16,681 bases of DNA from Actinomycetes bacterium (GTDB taxonomy: Bacteria > Actinomycetota > Actinomycetes > Mycobacteriales > Mycobacteriaceae): contig JAEZKH010000053.1 in NCBI GenBank assembly GCA_023415515.1, positions 1 to 16,681 of the forward strand, in the 5' to 3' direction. The notes under the pieces were generated by a model. The model ran no database searches, was not told the DNA's origin, and saw only the letters and a program-made list of their open reading frames with translations. This document shows, in pieces, positions 6,527 through 13,446 of the stretch (the stretch's first letter is position 1; each line of letters opens with the position of its first letter). Made by a program: the position numbers and the translations under genes.

Positions 6527-7621
6527 GTGAGCGACATCCAGCACGGCCCCCTCGAAGACCGGCACCGTGAGCTCGGCGCGAGCTTCGCCGAGTTCTCCGG
6601 CTGGTTGATGCCGGTCTCCTATCAAGGCACGGTGGGGGAGCACACGGCAACCCGCACCGCCGTCGGGCTTTTCGACGTCAGCCATCTCGGCAAGGCGTCG
6701 GTACGCGGCGCAGGGGCCGCCGAGTACGTCAACTCCGCGCTGACCAACGACCTGGCCAAGATCGGACCAGGCAAGGCGCAATACACGTTGTGCTGCACCG
6801 AATCCGGCGGCGTCATAGACGACCTGATCGCCTACTACGTATCCGATGACGACATATTTCTCGTGCCCAACGCCGCCAACACCGCCGACGTCGTCGCCGC
6901 ACTGCGGAACAACGCACCCGACGGGCTCACGATCACCGACGAACACCGGTCGCGGGCCGTGCTCGCCGTGCAGGGCCCGAAGTCCGCAGACGTGCTCGGC
7001 TCGCTCGGCCTGCCGACCGGCATGGACTACATGGGCTACGCCGACGCGGAGTACCGCGGCGTCGACGTCCGCGTGTGCCGGACCGGCTACACCGGCGAGC
7101 ACGGTTACGAACTGCTGCCCGCGTGGGACGAGGCCACGACGGTGTTCGACGCCCTCGTGGCAGCCGTCCGGGCGGCAGGCGGCCAGTTGGCTGGTCTCGG
7201 TGCCCGCGACACGCTCCGCACCGAGATGGGATACCCCCTGCACGGCCACGAGTTGTCGCTGGAGATATCACCGCTGCAGGCCCGCTGCGGATGGGCGATC
7301 GGCTGGAAGAAGGATTCGTTCTGGGGCCGTGAGGCATTGCTGGCCGAGAAGGAGGCCGGGCCGAAGCGGCTGCTGCGCGGCCTCCGCGCGGTCGGCCGGG
7401 GGGTGTTACGCGGAGGGCTCACCGTGCTCGACGGAACCACTCCGATCGGGGTGACGACGTCGGGAACGTTCTCTCCGAGTTTGAAAGTCGGCATCGCGCT
7501 TGCGTTGCTAGACACCGATCGTGCGATCGAAGACGGAACGCGAGTAACCGTCGACGTACGCGGCCGCGCGGTCGAATGCGAGGTCGTCAAGCCGCCGTTC
7601 GTCGAGGCGAAAACTCGGTAG
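6527..7621 (+). CDS. gcvT: Glycine cleavage system T protein (aminomethyltransferase)
   Basis: The 364-residue protein transfers the methylene carbon from aminomethyl-lipoyl H protein to tetrahydrofolate, releasing ammonia. Family motifs are present in order: GWLMPVSY (25-32), FDVSHLGK (49-56), SGGVIDDL (93-100, with the conserved acidic residues of the folate site), RTGYTGEHGYE (185-195), GLGARDTLR (223-231) and TSGTFSPSL (311-319) in the C-terminal barrel. GTG 6527 is chosen because homologs begin shortly before the LEDRHRELGASF segment and a TAGGCT box sits at leaderless spacing. The other glycine cleavage genes (gcvP, gcvH) are not in the window. It is followed 22 bases later by ilvE on the same strand. 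No glycine riboswitch fits the short upstream gap. Confidence 0.96.
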   Translation: MSDIQHGPLEDRHRELGASFAEFSGWLMPVSYQGTVGEHTATRTAVGLFDVSHLGKASVRGAGAAEYVNSALTNDLAKIGPGKAQYTLCCTESGGVIDDLIAYYVSDDDIFLVPNAANTADVVAALRNNAPDGLTITDEHRSRAVLAVQGPKSADVLGSLGLPTGMDYMGYADAEYRGVDVRVCRTGYTGEHGYELLPAWDEATTVFDALVAAVRAAGGQLAGLGARDTLRTEMGYPLHGHELSLEISPLQARCGWAIGWKKDSFWGREALLAEKEAGPKRLLRGLRAVGRGVLRGGLTVLDGTTPIGVTTSGTFSPSLKVGIALALLDTDRAIEDGTRVTVDVRGRAVECEVVKPPFVEAKTR

Positions 7622-7631
7622 CGAGCAGAGA

Positions 7632-7637
7632 TACAAT
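7632..7637 (+). promoter_or_regulatory. Candidate -10 box (TACAAT) for leaderless ilvE
   Basis: TACAAT is one base from the TATAAT consensus and is followed by six bases and the ilvE ATG at 7644. It lies in the 22-base gap after gcvT, where no good ribosome-binding site is seen, so ilvE probably has its own leaderless promoter in addition to any read-through. Confidence 0.6.
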
Positions 7638-7643
7638 CGGACC

Positions 7644-8747
7644 ATGACCGACCGCCTCGAGTTCACCGTCGATCGCAACGCGACCCCGGCGAGCGATGAG
7701 GTACGTGCCGATATCCTGGCGAATCCCGGATTCGGCCGCTATCACACCGACCACATGGTGTCGATCGATTACGTCGACGGAAAAGGTTGGCACAACGCAC
7801 GGGTCATCCCGTACGGCCCGATCGAGCTCGACCCGTCGGCGATCGTCCTGCACTACGCGCAGGAGGTTTTCGAAGGCTTGAAGGCCTATCGCTGGGCCGA
7901 CGGCTCGATCGTGTCGTTCCGCGCCGAGGCGAACGCCGCGCGGCTGCGCTCGTCGTGTCGCAGGCTGGCGATCCCCGAGTTGCCCGACGAGCTGTTCATC
8001 GAATCGTTGCGCCAGCTCATCGCCGTTGACGGCCAATGGGTGCCGCCTGCCGGTGGCGAGGAGTCGCTGTATCTGCGGCCCTTCATCTTCGCGACCGAGC
8101 CGGGACTCGGTGTGCGGCCGGCAACCGAGTACCGCTACCTGGTGATCGGCTCTCCCGCGGGCGCGTACTTCCCGCGCGGCATCAAGCCCGTCAGCGTCTG
8201 GCTGTCGCATGAGTACGTGCGTGCGTCGCCCGGCGGCACCGGGGCGGCGAAGTTCGGCGGCAACTACGCGGCGTCGCTGCTCGCGCAGGCCGAGGCCGCC
8301 GACAACGGATGCGACCAGGTGGTGTGGCTGGACGCCATCGAGCGCCGCTACGTCGAAGAAATGGGCGGTATGAACCTGTTCTTCGTGTTCGGCAGCGGCG
8401 GTTCGGCTCGTCTCGTCACGCCGGAGCTCAGCGGCTCGTTGCTGCCCGGTATCACACGAGATTCGCTGCTGCAGTTGGCCACCGACGCAGGCTTCGCCGT
8501 CGAGGAGCGCAAGATCGACGTCGACGAGTGGCAGAAGAAGGCGGCTGCAGGCGAGATCACTGAGGTGTTCGCCTGCGGAACCGCCGCGGTCATCACCCCT
8601 GTTTCGCACGTGAAACACGGCGAAGGAGAGTTCGCTATCGCCGACGGCGAACCCGGTGAGATCACGATGGCCCTCCGTGACACGTTGACAGGGATCCAGC
8701 GCGGCACCTTCGCCGACACCCATGGATGGATGTCCCGATTGAGTTAG
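7644..8747 (+). CDS. ilvE: Branched-chain amino acid aminotransferase
   Basis: A 367-residue fold-type IV PLP enzyme that makes leucine, isoleucine and valine from their 2-keto acids with glutamate as donor. The Schiff-base lysine is K203 in GGTGAAKFGGNYAAS (M. tuberculosis IlvE uses Lys204, as I recall). Other family segments include QEVFEGLKAYR (73-83), SLYLRPFIFATE (141-152), WLDAIERRYVEEMGGMN (228-244) and the phosphate-binding region CGTAAVITPV (311-320). Length and start match the family. In M. tuberculosis this enzyme also acts in methionine recycling. It follows gcvT by 22 bases; its TAG stop overlaps a possible -10 box for the cupin gene. Confidence 0.97.
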   Translation: MTDRLEFTVDRNATPASDEVRADILANPGFGRYHTDHMVSIDYVDGKGWHNARVIPYGPIELDPSAIVLHYAQEVFEGLKAYRWADGSIVSFRAEANAARLRSSCRRLAIPELPDELFIESLRQLIAVDGQWVPPAGGEESLYLRPFIFATEPGLGVRPATEYRYLVIGSPAGAYFPRGIKPVSVWLSHEYVRASPGGTGAAKFGGNYAASLLAQAEAADNGCDQVVWLDAIERRYVEEMGGMNLFFVFGSGGSARLVTPELSGSLLPGITRDSLLQLATDAGFAVEERKIDVDEWQKKAAAGEITEVFACGTAAVITPVSHVKHGEGEFAIADGEPGEITMALRDTLTGIQRGTFADTHGWMSRLS

Positions 8748-8750
8748 CTT
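8745..8750 (+). promoter_or_regulatory. Candidate -10 box (TAGCTT) for the leaderless cupin gene
   Basis: TAGCTT, seven bases, then ATG at 8758. The first three bases are the ilvE stop codon. The hexamer fits TANNNT. No Shine-Dalgarno sequence lies between ilvE and the start. Confidence 0.45.
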
Positions 8751-8757
8751 GTCGTCC

Positions 8758-9240
8758 ATGACGATGAATCCGGTCATGGTCGCCCGTGGCGAGGGTGAGC
8801 ATTTCAACTTCTTGAACACGCTGCACACCGCCAAGATCACCGGCGAGCAGACCAACGGCGCGATGACCGCGGTGGAGTTCCATGCACCGCGCAACTTCGG
8901 TCCGCCTCTGCACCGCCATGACGGCGAGGACGAATTGTTCTACATCATCGACGGCGAGCTGTGGCTGTCGTGCGGCGACGCGGAAGCCGTGCACGGCGGC
9001 GGGGCCGTGGTGTGGCTGCCGCGGGGCCTGCCGCACACCTTTCAGGTCCGCTCGCAGACGGCGCGCGTCCTCGTCGTCTCCGCCCCATCGGGTTACGACC
9101 AGTTCGTGGCGACGCTCGGCGAACCGATGGACGAGCCGGTGATGCCGGAGCCGAAGGAGATCGACCCCGCGCATGTCGCCGAGGTGTGCGCGCAGTTCAA
9201 CATCCAGGTGCTCGGCCCACCGCCCGCCCCCTTGGCCTGA
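8758..9240 (+). CDS. Single-domain cupin protein, probable metal-binding oxygenase-like protein
   Basis: A 160-residue cupin of unknown substrate. Motif 1 reads H52, H54, E59 followed by the conserved glycine six residues later (HRHDGEDELFYIIDGE). Motif 2 reads LPRGLPHTF with H93. All four usual metal ligands are thus present, so it probably binds Fe, Mn or Zn. Single-domain cupins of this kind are often annotated as quercetin dioxygenase-like, but substrate cannot be told from sequence. The C-terminal 60 residues form a Pro/Glu-rich tail after the barrel. ATG 8758 is preferred over TTG 8749, since the latter overlaps the putative -10 box; ATG 8764 is also possible. The gene lies ten bases after ilvE and converges on cobS across a 73-base spacer with hairpins. 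Confidence 0.88.
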   Translation: MTMNPVMVARGEGEHFNFLNTLHTAKITGEQTNGAMTAVEFHAPRNFGPPLHRHDGEDELFYIIDGELWLSCGDAEAVHGGGAVVWLPRGLPHTFQVRSQTARVLVVSAPSGYDQFVATLGEPMDEPVMPEPKEIDPAHVAEVCAQFNIQVLGPPPAPLA

Positions 9241-9265
9241 ACTCCCGCGCCGAAATGGACGAAAT

Positions 9266-9313
9266 GGCGGGAATTACTTGCACTTTCCCGCCCATATGTC
9301 GGTTTGGGCGGGA
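9266..9313. terminator. Two alternative hairpins between convergent cupin and cobS genes
   Basis: GGCGGGAA (9266-9273) pairs perfectly with TTCCCGCC (9285-9292) across an 11-base loop. The right arm, as TCCCGCCC (9286-9293), can instead pair with GGGCGGGA (9306-9313) across a 12-base loop. The two stems share an arm and cannot form together. There is no U-tract, as is usual for mycobacterial terminators. It is the only sizeable convergent spacer in the window, so a bidirectional terminator is the likeliest role. A nine-base tandem repeat (CGAAATGGA/CGAAATGGC) precedes it at 9251-9268. Confidence 0.55.
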
Positions 9314-10039
9314 TCAGGGGATCGCGAGGCCGACGGCTGCGATTGTGGTCGTCACTTCGATCGCGGCGCCGAGCACGTCGCCGGTGATCCCGCCGAAGCG
9401 ACGCACACAGTGTGCGACCAGTGCGGCGCTCAGCACCAGCGCAACCAGCACGGCGGCCGGGCCCTGCCACCATCGGGGACCCGCGAAAACCGCGGCCGCC
9501 GCCACCGCGATCGTCCAGGCCGCGACGACCGAGACGGGTTGACTGCCCGCGACCATCGCCCCGAGGGTGCTGCCCTGCGCCGACGGCACCGAACGGCGGC
9601 ACGCGAGGACGGCGGCGACCCGCCCCGTGGTCACCGCGACGATCACCGCGGCCGCGCTCGATTCCGCGAACGCCAACCCCTGCACCAGGATCACCACCAC
9701 AACGGCGGCCACGCCGAACGGACCGGCCGCGCCGTCACGCATCACCTGCAACGCCTTTTCCGGCGGCCCGTAGCAGCCGAGGCCGTCGACCGTGTCGGCC
9801 AAGCCGTCGATGTGCAGTCCTCTCGTCGTGAGCAGCAGCGCAGCGACCGCGAGCACGCCCGCCAGCGGGTGGCCTGCGCCGAACGCCTGCGACACCGCCC
9901 ACGTCACGGCGGCAGCCAACGCGCCGAGGGCCGACCCGACCACCGGAAGGGCCGTGATAACCCCCCGGCCGACGGCGGTTCCGCTGCGCAGCGGCAACAC
10001 CGTCGCAAACGCGAAAGCTCCACTGACCGAACGGATCAC
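9314..10039 (-). CDS. cobS: Cobalamin-5'-phosphate synthase (adenosylcobinamide-GDP ribazoletransferase)
   Basis: The 241-residue polytopic membrane protein joins adenosylcobinamide-GDP to alpha-ribazole (or its phosphate), the last assembly step of the cobalamin lower loop. The family motif RGLHIDGLADTVDGLG lies at 73-88 (metal-binding D78, D82, D85 region). GPFGV at 106-110 and RFGGITGDVLG at 214-224 are also typical. Several Ala/Val-rich segments (about 28-50, 58-72, 108-126, 172-186, 195-210) look like membrane helices. The GTG start at 10039 overlaps the cobT stop in a GTGA, implying translational coupling. It is the last gene of the DUF3043-cobU-cobT-cobS unit. Confidence 0.95.
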   Translation of the reverse strand: MIRSVSGAFAFATVLPLRSGTAVGRGVITALPVVGSALGALAAAVTWAVSQAFGAGHPLAGVLAVAALLLTTRGLHIDGLADTVDGLGCYGPPEKALQVMRDGAAGPFGVAAVVVVILVQGLAFAESSAAAVIVAVTTGRVAAVLACRRSVPSAQGSTLGAMVAGSQPVSVVAAWTIAVAAAAVFAGPRWWQGPAAVLVALVLSAALVAHCVRRFGGITGDVLGAAIEVTTTIAAVGLAIP

Positions 10040-11076
10040 GACGAAACGCTGGCCTCATCGAAAGTCGCCATCGAGCGCAACGCGGCGACCGCGGCGCGCA
10101 CGACGGGCAGCGCGACGGCGGCTCCTGTGCCTTCGCCGAGACGCATCGACAGGTCGACGATCGGTTCGAGGGCGAGCTTCTCCAACGCCAGGGCGTGCGC
10201 GGGCTCTGTCGACCGATGTCCCGCCTGCCACCACTGTCGTGCCCCGGGGGCGAGCGCATCGGCGACCACAGCGGCGGCCGTCACCACCACGCCGTCGAGC
10301 AGCACCGGCGTCCGGCGCACCGCCGCCTGGGCGCAGAAACCAGCCATCGCGGCCAGATCCGCCCCGCCGCACACCCGTAGCAGACCGAGCGGATCGGCGG
10401 TGAGGCCACGCGCGCGGTAGAGCGCATTGCGAACGGCGGCGACCTTGCGCGACCAGCCCGCATCGTCGATGCCGGTGCCCCGGCCGACGACCACCACCGG
10501 CTCAGCACCCGTCATCGCCGCAATCAAAGCCGTTGCGGCCGTTGTGTTTCCGATCCCCATATCGCCCGCGATCAGCAGGTCGGCGCCTGCGTCGACCTCC
10601 TCGTCCGCGATCCGGCGTCCCGCACTGAGCGCGGCGACGGCCTCCTCGGCGGACAGCGCATCCTCGACGGCGATGTTGCCGCTGCTTCTGCGAACCTTGT
10701 GCGCGCCGATCGACGCGGAATGCGGTTCGTCGACGTCGACGGCGATGTCCACGACGCGGACCGACGCGCCCGCCGCCTCGGCGAGAACGTTGATCGCAGC
10801 GCCGCCGGCGTCGAAGTTCGCCACCATCTGCGCGGTGACTTCGGCCGGAAACGCCGACACGCCCGCCGATGTCACGCCGTGATCACCCGCGAACACCACC
10901 ACCCGCGCGCGCTGGAACTGGTTGGGCGGACACACGCCCTGGCATGCCGCCACCCACACCGACAACTCTTCGAGCCTGCCGAGCGAGCCGGCAGGCTTGG
11001 TCAGCGTGTCCTGCCTGGCGCGTGCTCGGGCGGCGGCGTTCTCGTCGGGCGCCTCGATCGGCGGGATGTCGGTCAC
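10036..11076 (-). CDS. cobT: Nicotinate-nucleotide:dimethylbenzimidazole phosphoribosyltransferase
   Basis: The 346-residue cytosolic enzyme makes alpha-ribazole phosphate from nicotinate mononucleotide and 5,6-dimethylbenzimidazole, supplying the lower ligand used by CobS. Motifs: KPAGSLGRLE (27-36), FAGDHGV (62-68), GDMGIGNTT (171-179), CGGADLAAMAGF (236-247) and the catalytic E315 in RLGEGTGA, equivalent to Glu317 of Salmonella CobT. GTG 11076 is chosen because the protein then starts at the family N-terminus and AAGGAG lies six bases upstream, inside the end of cobU. The reading frame is open further upstream to 11427, but that part is a shadow of cobU. The start overlaps the cobU stop as GTGA, and the stop overlaps the cobS start the same way. 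Confidence 0.96.
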   Translation of the reverse strand: MTDIPPIEAPDENAAARARARQDTLTKPAGSLGRLEELSVWVAACQGVCPPNQFQRARVVVFAGDHGVTSAGVSAFPAEVTAQMVANFDAGGAAINVLAEAAGASVRVVDIAVDVDEPHSASIGAHKVRRSSGNIAVEDALSAEEAVAALSAGRRIADEEVDAGADLLIAGDMGIGNTTAATALIAAMTGAEPVVVVGRGTGIDDAGWSRKVAAVRNALYRARGLTADPLGLLRVCGGADLAAMAGFCAQAAVRRTPVLLDGVVVTAAAVVADALAPGARQWWQAGHRSTEPAHALALEKLALEPIVDLSMRLGEGTGAAVALPVVRAAVAALRSMATFDEASVSS

Positions 11077-11603
11077 GAAGGCTCCTTGATCGGTACCGGC
11101 TGTCCGGCGACCACGAGGACGACACGGTCGCAGACCGCGGCGAGTCGCTGGTTCAGCGCACCCAGTTCGTCGGCGAACCGGCGCCCCGCCGCGGTCTCGG
11201 GAACGACGGTGAGCCCGACCTCGGGGCTGACCAGGACGAGGTCGGCGCGGTGACCGGCGACGGCGGCGACGAGATCGTCGACGTCGTGGCTGGCGGAGCC
11301 GCCGGACCAGGCCTGTGCGCGGTCCATCGCCGCGGTCAGCCAGCCGCCGACGTCGTCGACCAGCGTGGGTTTCCCATCGTCTAGCCGCAATTGTGTTGAC
11401 AGATCGCATGTTTCGACGGTCGACCAATGCCGCGGCCGGCGCGCGCGGTGCGCGGACAGCCGCGCTGCCCAGTCATCGTCGTCGGCGGTGGGCCCGGTTG
11501 CGACATACCGCACCGGCGAGTTGGTTCCCGCGGTCGCGGCCATCGCAGACTCCGCCCACTCCGACTTGCCCGAGCGGATGCCGCCGAGCACCAGCACTCG
11601 CAC
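11073..11603 (-). CDS. cobU: Adenosylcobinamide kinase / adenosylcobinamide-phosphate guanylyltransferase
   Basis: The 176-residue bifunctional enzyme phosphorylates adenosylcobinamide and converts it to adenosylcobinamide-GDP, the activated corrinoid used by CobS. The Walker A motif GGIRSGKS is at 7-14. The conserved LSAHRARRPRHW segment (49-60) holds the histidine region of the guanylylation site; H52 is the nearest candidate nucleophile by alignment from memory. EVGLTVVPE (128-136) and NQRLAAVCDRVVLVVAG (151-167) are also family-typical. The GTG start at 11603 lies five bases after the DUF3043-like gene. In M. tuberculosis, as I recall, cobU is elsewhere (Rv0254c), so this linked cobU-cobT-cobS order differs from that species. 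Confidence 0.95.
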   Translation of the reverse strand: MRVLVLGGIRSGKSEWAESAMAATAGTNSPVRYVATGPTADDDDWAARLSAHRARRPRHWSTVETCDLSTQLRLDDGKPTLVDDVGGWLTAAMDRAQAWSGGSASHDVDDLVAAVAGHRADLVLVSPEVGLTVVPETAAGRRFADELGALNQRLAAVCDRVVLVVAGQPVPIKEPS

Positions 11604-11608
11604 CAGGC

Positions 11609-12280
11609 TCAGGAGACCTTGTCGCCGCGGTTGACCTGCGGACGCGGCGCGCGCATCCGGCGCAGCTGGGACGCACGGCTCGCGGCGTAGAAGCCGAGCT
11701 TCCAGGCGCTCTCGGTGTGATCGGGATACTTCTCGTCGACAAGCCGATTCACCCTGCGGCCCAGGAAGAATCCGTCGACGATCATGATCGCCATCAGGAT
11801 CAGCATGGCCGGTGAGATGTAGTACTGCACCTGCGGGACGGCGAGCATGATGAAGATCAAGCCGAGCGCTGCCGGCATGAACAGGCCGAGCACACTGATG
11901 CGTCGCGAGTCGACGATGTCGCGCGCGTAGCGGCGCACCGGCCCCTTGTCGCGAGGCAGCAGGTAGTCATCGTCGCCTGCCATCATCCGCTCGCGGCGAT
12001 CGGCCGTGGCGGCCCGCCGGGCGGCCTTCTCTTCGCGCCGCTCCTCCCGAGACAGCTTCGGCCCGCGCAGTTCCTTGCGCCTTCGCCTGGCCTCGGCGGT
12101 GGTCATCGGGGCCGGCGCGACCGGGCCGCGGCGGCGCGCCGAATCCCGCTTCGGCGTCGGCCTGCCCTTCGGCGCGGTGGTGCGGGCGGTTTTGGCGTCG
12201 GAATCGCTGTCCGCGGATATCTCGACGGCGTGCGCCTCGTCGGGTGGCGGATTGTCCTTCTTACGGCCGAGCAGGTTCAC
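11609..12280 (-). CDS. DUF3043-like two-helix membrane protein (Rv2206-like)
   Basis: A 223-residue protein of unknown function found in actinobacteria, similar to M. tuberculosis Rv2206. The N-terminal half is hydrophilic and disordered: an acidic patch, then a strongly basic coiled region (about 63-99, ARRRRKELRGP and REERREEKAARR). Two predicted transmembrane helices follow at about 128-148 and 153-174, joined by a very short turn, with a cytosolic basic C-terminal tail. GTG 12280 is chosen over the in-frame ATG at 12292 because a TATGCT -10-like box overlaps that ATG and ends seven bases before the GTG. It heads the cobUTS unit, five bases upstream of cobU. Position suggests, but does not show, a link to the membrane step of cobalamin assembly. 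Confidence 0.85.
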   Translation of the reverse strand: MNLLGRKKDNPPPDEAHAVEISADSDSDAKTARTTAPKGRPTPKRDSARRRGPVAPAPMTTAEARRRRKELRGPKLSREERREEKAARRAATADRRERMMAGDDDYLLPRDKGPVRRYARDIVDSRRISVLGLFMPAALGLIFIMLAVPQVQYYISPAMLILMAIMIVDGFFLGRRVNRLVDEKYPDHTESAWKLGFYAASRASQLRRMRAPRPQVNRGDKVS

Positions 12281-12287
12281 GCCCGCC

Positions 12288-12293
12288 AGCATA
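12288..12293 (-). promoter_or_regulatory. Candidate -10 box (TATGCT) for the DUF3043-cobUTS operon
   Basis: On the minus strand TATGCT ends seven bases before the GTG at 12280, giving a leaderless start. It shares two bases (12292-12293) with the opposing -10 box of the glycerate kinase gene. Confidence 0.55.
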
Positions 12294-12297
12294 ATCT
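12292..12297 (+). promoter_or_regulatory. Candidate -10 box (TAATCT) for the glycerate kinase gene
   Basis: TAATCT ends six bases before the ATG at 12304, so transcription would begin at the start codon. The alternative register CATAAT (12290-12295) is also -10-like. It overlaps the -10 box of the divergent operon. Confidence 0.55.
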
Positions 12298-12303
12298 GCT
12301 GGA

Positions 12304-13395
12304 ATGACCGGCTCGGATGGCCTACGCGTGCTCATTGCCCCCGACTGTTACGGCGACAGCCTGACCGCGGTCGAGGCCGCAGAGGCCATCGCCAACGGCT
12401 GGCGCAGGGGTCGCCCCGACGACGTGCTGACGCTCGCGCCGCAGTCCGACGGTGGCCCCGGGTTCGTCGACGTGCTTGCAGGCAGGTTCGGAGAGCGGCG
12501 CACGCTGCGAGTCAGCGGACCGCTGACCGCCGCGGTCGACGCCGACTGGGTGTTCGTCGACGACGATCCACCGACGGCCTACATCGAATGCGCGCAGGCG
12601 TGCGGCTTGGCGCTGCTCAACGGCCCGCCCACGGTCGAGACCGCGCTCGCCGCGCACAGCGGAGGCGTGGGTGAGCTGATCGCGGCGGCGCTTAAAGCCG
12701 GTGCAGGCCGGATCGTCGTGGGATTGGGTGGAAGCTCCTGCACAGACGGCGGCAAGGGCATGATCGAGGCCCTCGGCGGCCTGGCCGAGGCCCGCGCTCG
12801 GCTGGCAGCGGTCGACCTGATCGCGGCCACCGACGTCGAACACCCGCTTCTCGGGTCGATGGGCGCGGCGCAGGTGTTCGGCCCGCAGAAGGGTGCCGAC
12901 CCCGACACGGTGGCCGTGCTCGAACAACGGCTGACCGGATGGGCCCAGATGCTCGACGCAGCCGCCGGCCGGCCGGTCAGCCGGGAGCGGGGCGCGGGCG
13001 CGGCAGGCGGGCTCGGGGCAGGTCTGCTCGCGCTCGGCGGCCGACGCGAGTCTGGGGCGACCGTCATCGCCGAGCACACCCGGTTGACCGACGACGTGGC
13101 CGGCGCCGACCTGGTCATCACCGGCGAGGGCCGCTTCGACGATCAGTCGCTGCACGGCAAAGTCGTGAGCGCGCTGGCAGGTGAGGCCCGCGGCACCCCG
13201 GTGCTGGTGCTTGCCGGACAGGTCACCCTCGATGATGCCGCGCTGCGGGACGCAGGCATCACCGCCGCCTACGCAATCGCCGACTACGCCGGATCCGTGC
13301 AACTGGCGATGTCCGATGCCGCCAACCAGCTGTCGGGGTTGGCACAGGTCACGGCCAACCGACTCGGGAATAGCGGCATGACAAGGTACCGTTGA
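12304..13395 (+). CDS. Glycerate kinase, GarK/GlxK family
   Basis: A 363-residue cytosolic kinase that phosphorylates D-glycerate with ATP, probably to 2-phosphoglycerate as in the bacterial GarK class; the product position is inferred from the family. It is similar to M. tuberculosis Rv2205c. Motifs: IAPDCYGDSLTA (11-22), GLGGSSCTDGGKGM (140-153), FGPQKGA (192-198), the glycine-rich GAGAAGGLGAGL (230-241) and VITGEGRFDDQSL (271-283), the family signature. The ATG at 12304 has no ribosome-binding site but a TAATCT box at leaderless spacing. It is followed after 51 bases by the Fe-S carrier gene, whose likely promoter overlaps the end of this gene. Confidence 0.93.
   Translation: MTGSDGLRVLIAPDCYGDSLTAVEAAEAIANGWRRGRPDDVLTLAPQSDGGPGFVDVLAGRFGERRTLRVSGPLTAAVDADWVFVDDDPPTAYIECAQACGLALLNGPPTVETALAAHSGGVGELIAAALKAGAGRIVVGLGGSSCTDGGKGMIEALGGLAEARARLAAVDLIAATDVEHPLLGSMGAAQVFGPQKGADPDTVAVLEQRLTGWAQMLDAAAGRPVSRERGAGAAGGLGAGLLALGGRRESGATVIAEHTRLTDDVAGADLVITGEGRFDDQSLHGKVVSALAGEARGTPVLVLAGQVTLDDAALRDAGITAAYAIADYAGSVQLAMSDAANQLSGLAQVTANRLGNSGMTRYR
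13387..13392 (+). promoter_or_regulatory. Possible -10 box (TACCGT) for the Fe-S carrier gene
   Basis: TACCGT covers the last two sense codons of the glycerate kinase gene. It would give a start near 13399 and a leader of about 48 bases carrying AGGAG. The fit is weaker than the leaderless boxes; read-through from the kinase gene is an alternative. Confidence 0.3.
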
Positions 13396-13446
13396 ATTCG
13401 TGGGCTGTTGAGCTGCCCGCAACACAAGCCATTCACAGGAGACGCA

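Noticed and set aside
7587..8894. 435-residue frame opposite ilvE
   Set aside because: Shadow of ilvE and the cupin gene; no recognisable domain.
9173..10420. 415-residue frame opposite cobS and cobT
   Set aside because: Shadow; cobS and cobT motifs are complete on the minus strand.
11077..11427. Extended N-terminus for CobT reaching back through cobU
   Set aside because: This part is Arg-rich and out of frame within cobU; GTG 11076 has AAGGAG six bases upstream and the family-typical start.
12281..12303. Cobalamin riboswitch ahead of the cob operon
   Set aside because: The gap to the divergent gene is 23 bases, far too short for a B12 riboswitch, and the mRNA looks leaderless.
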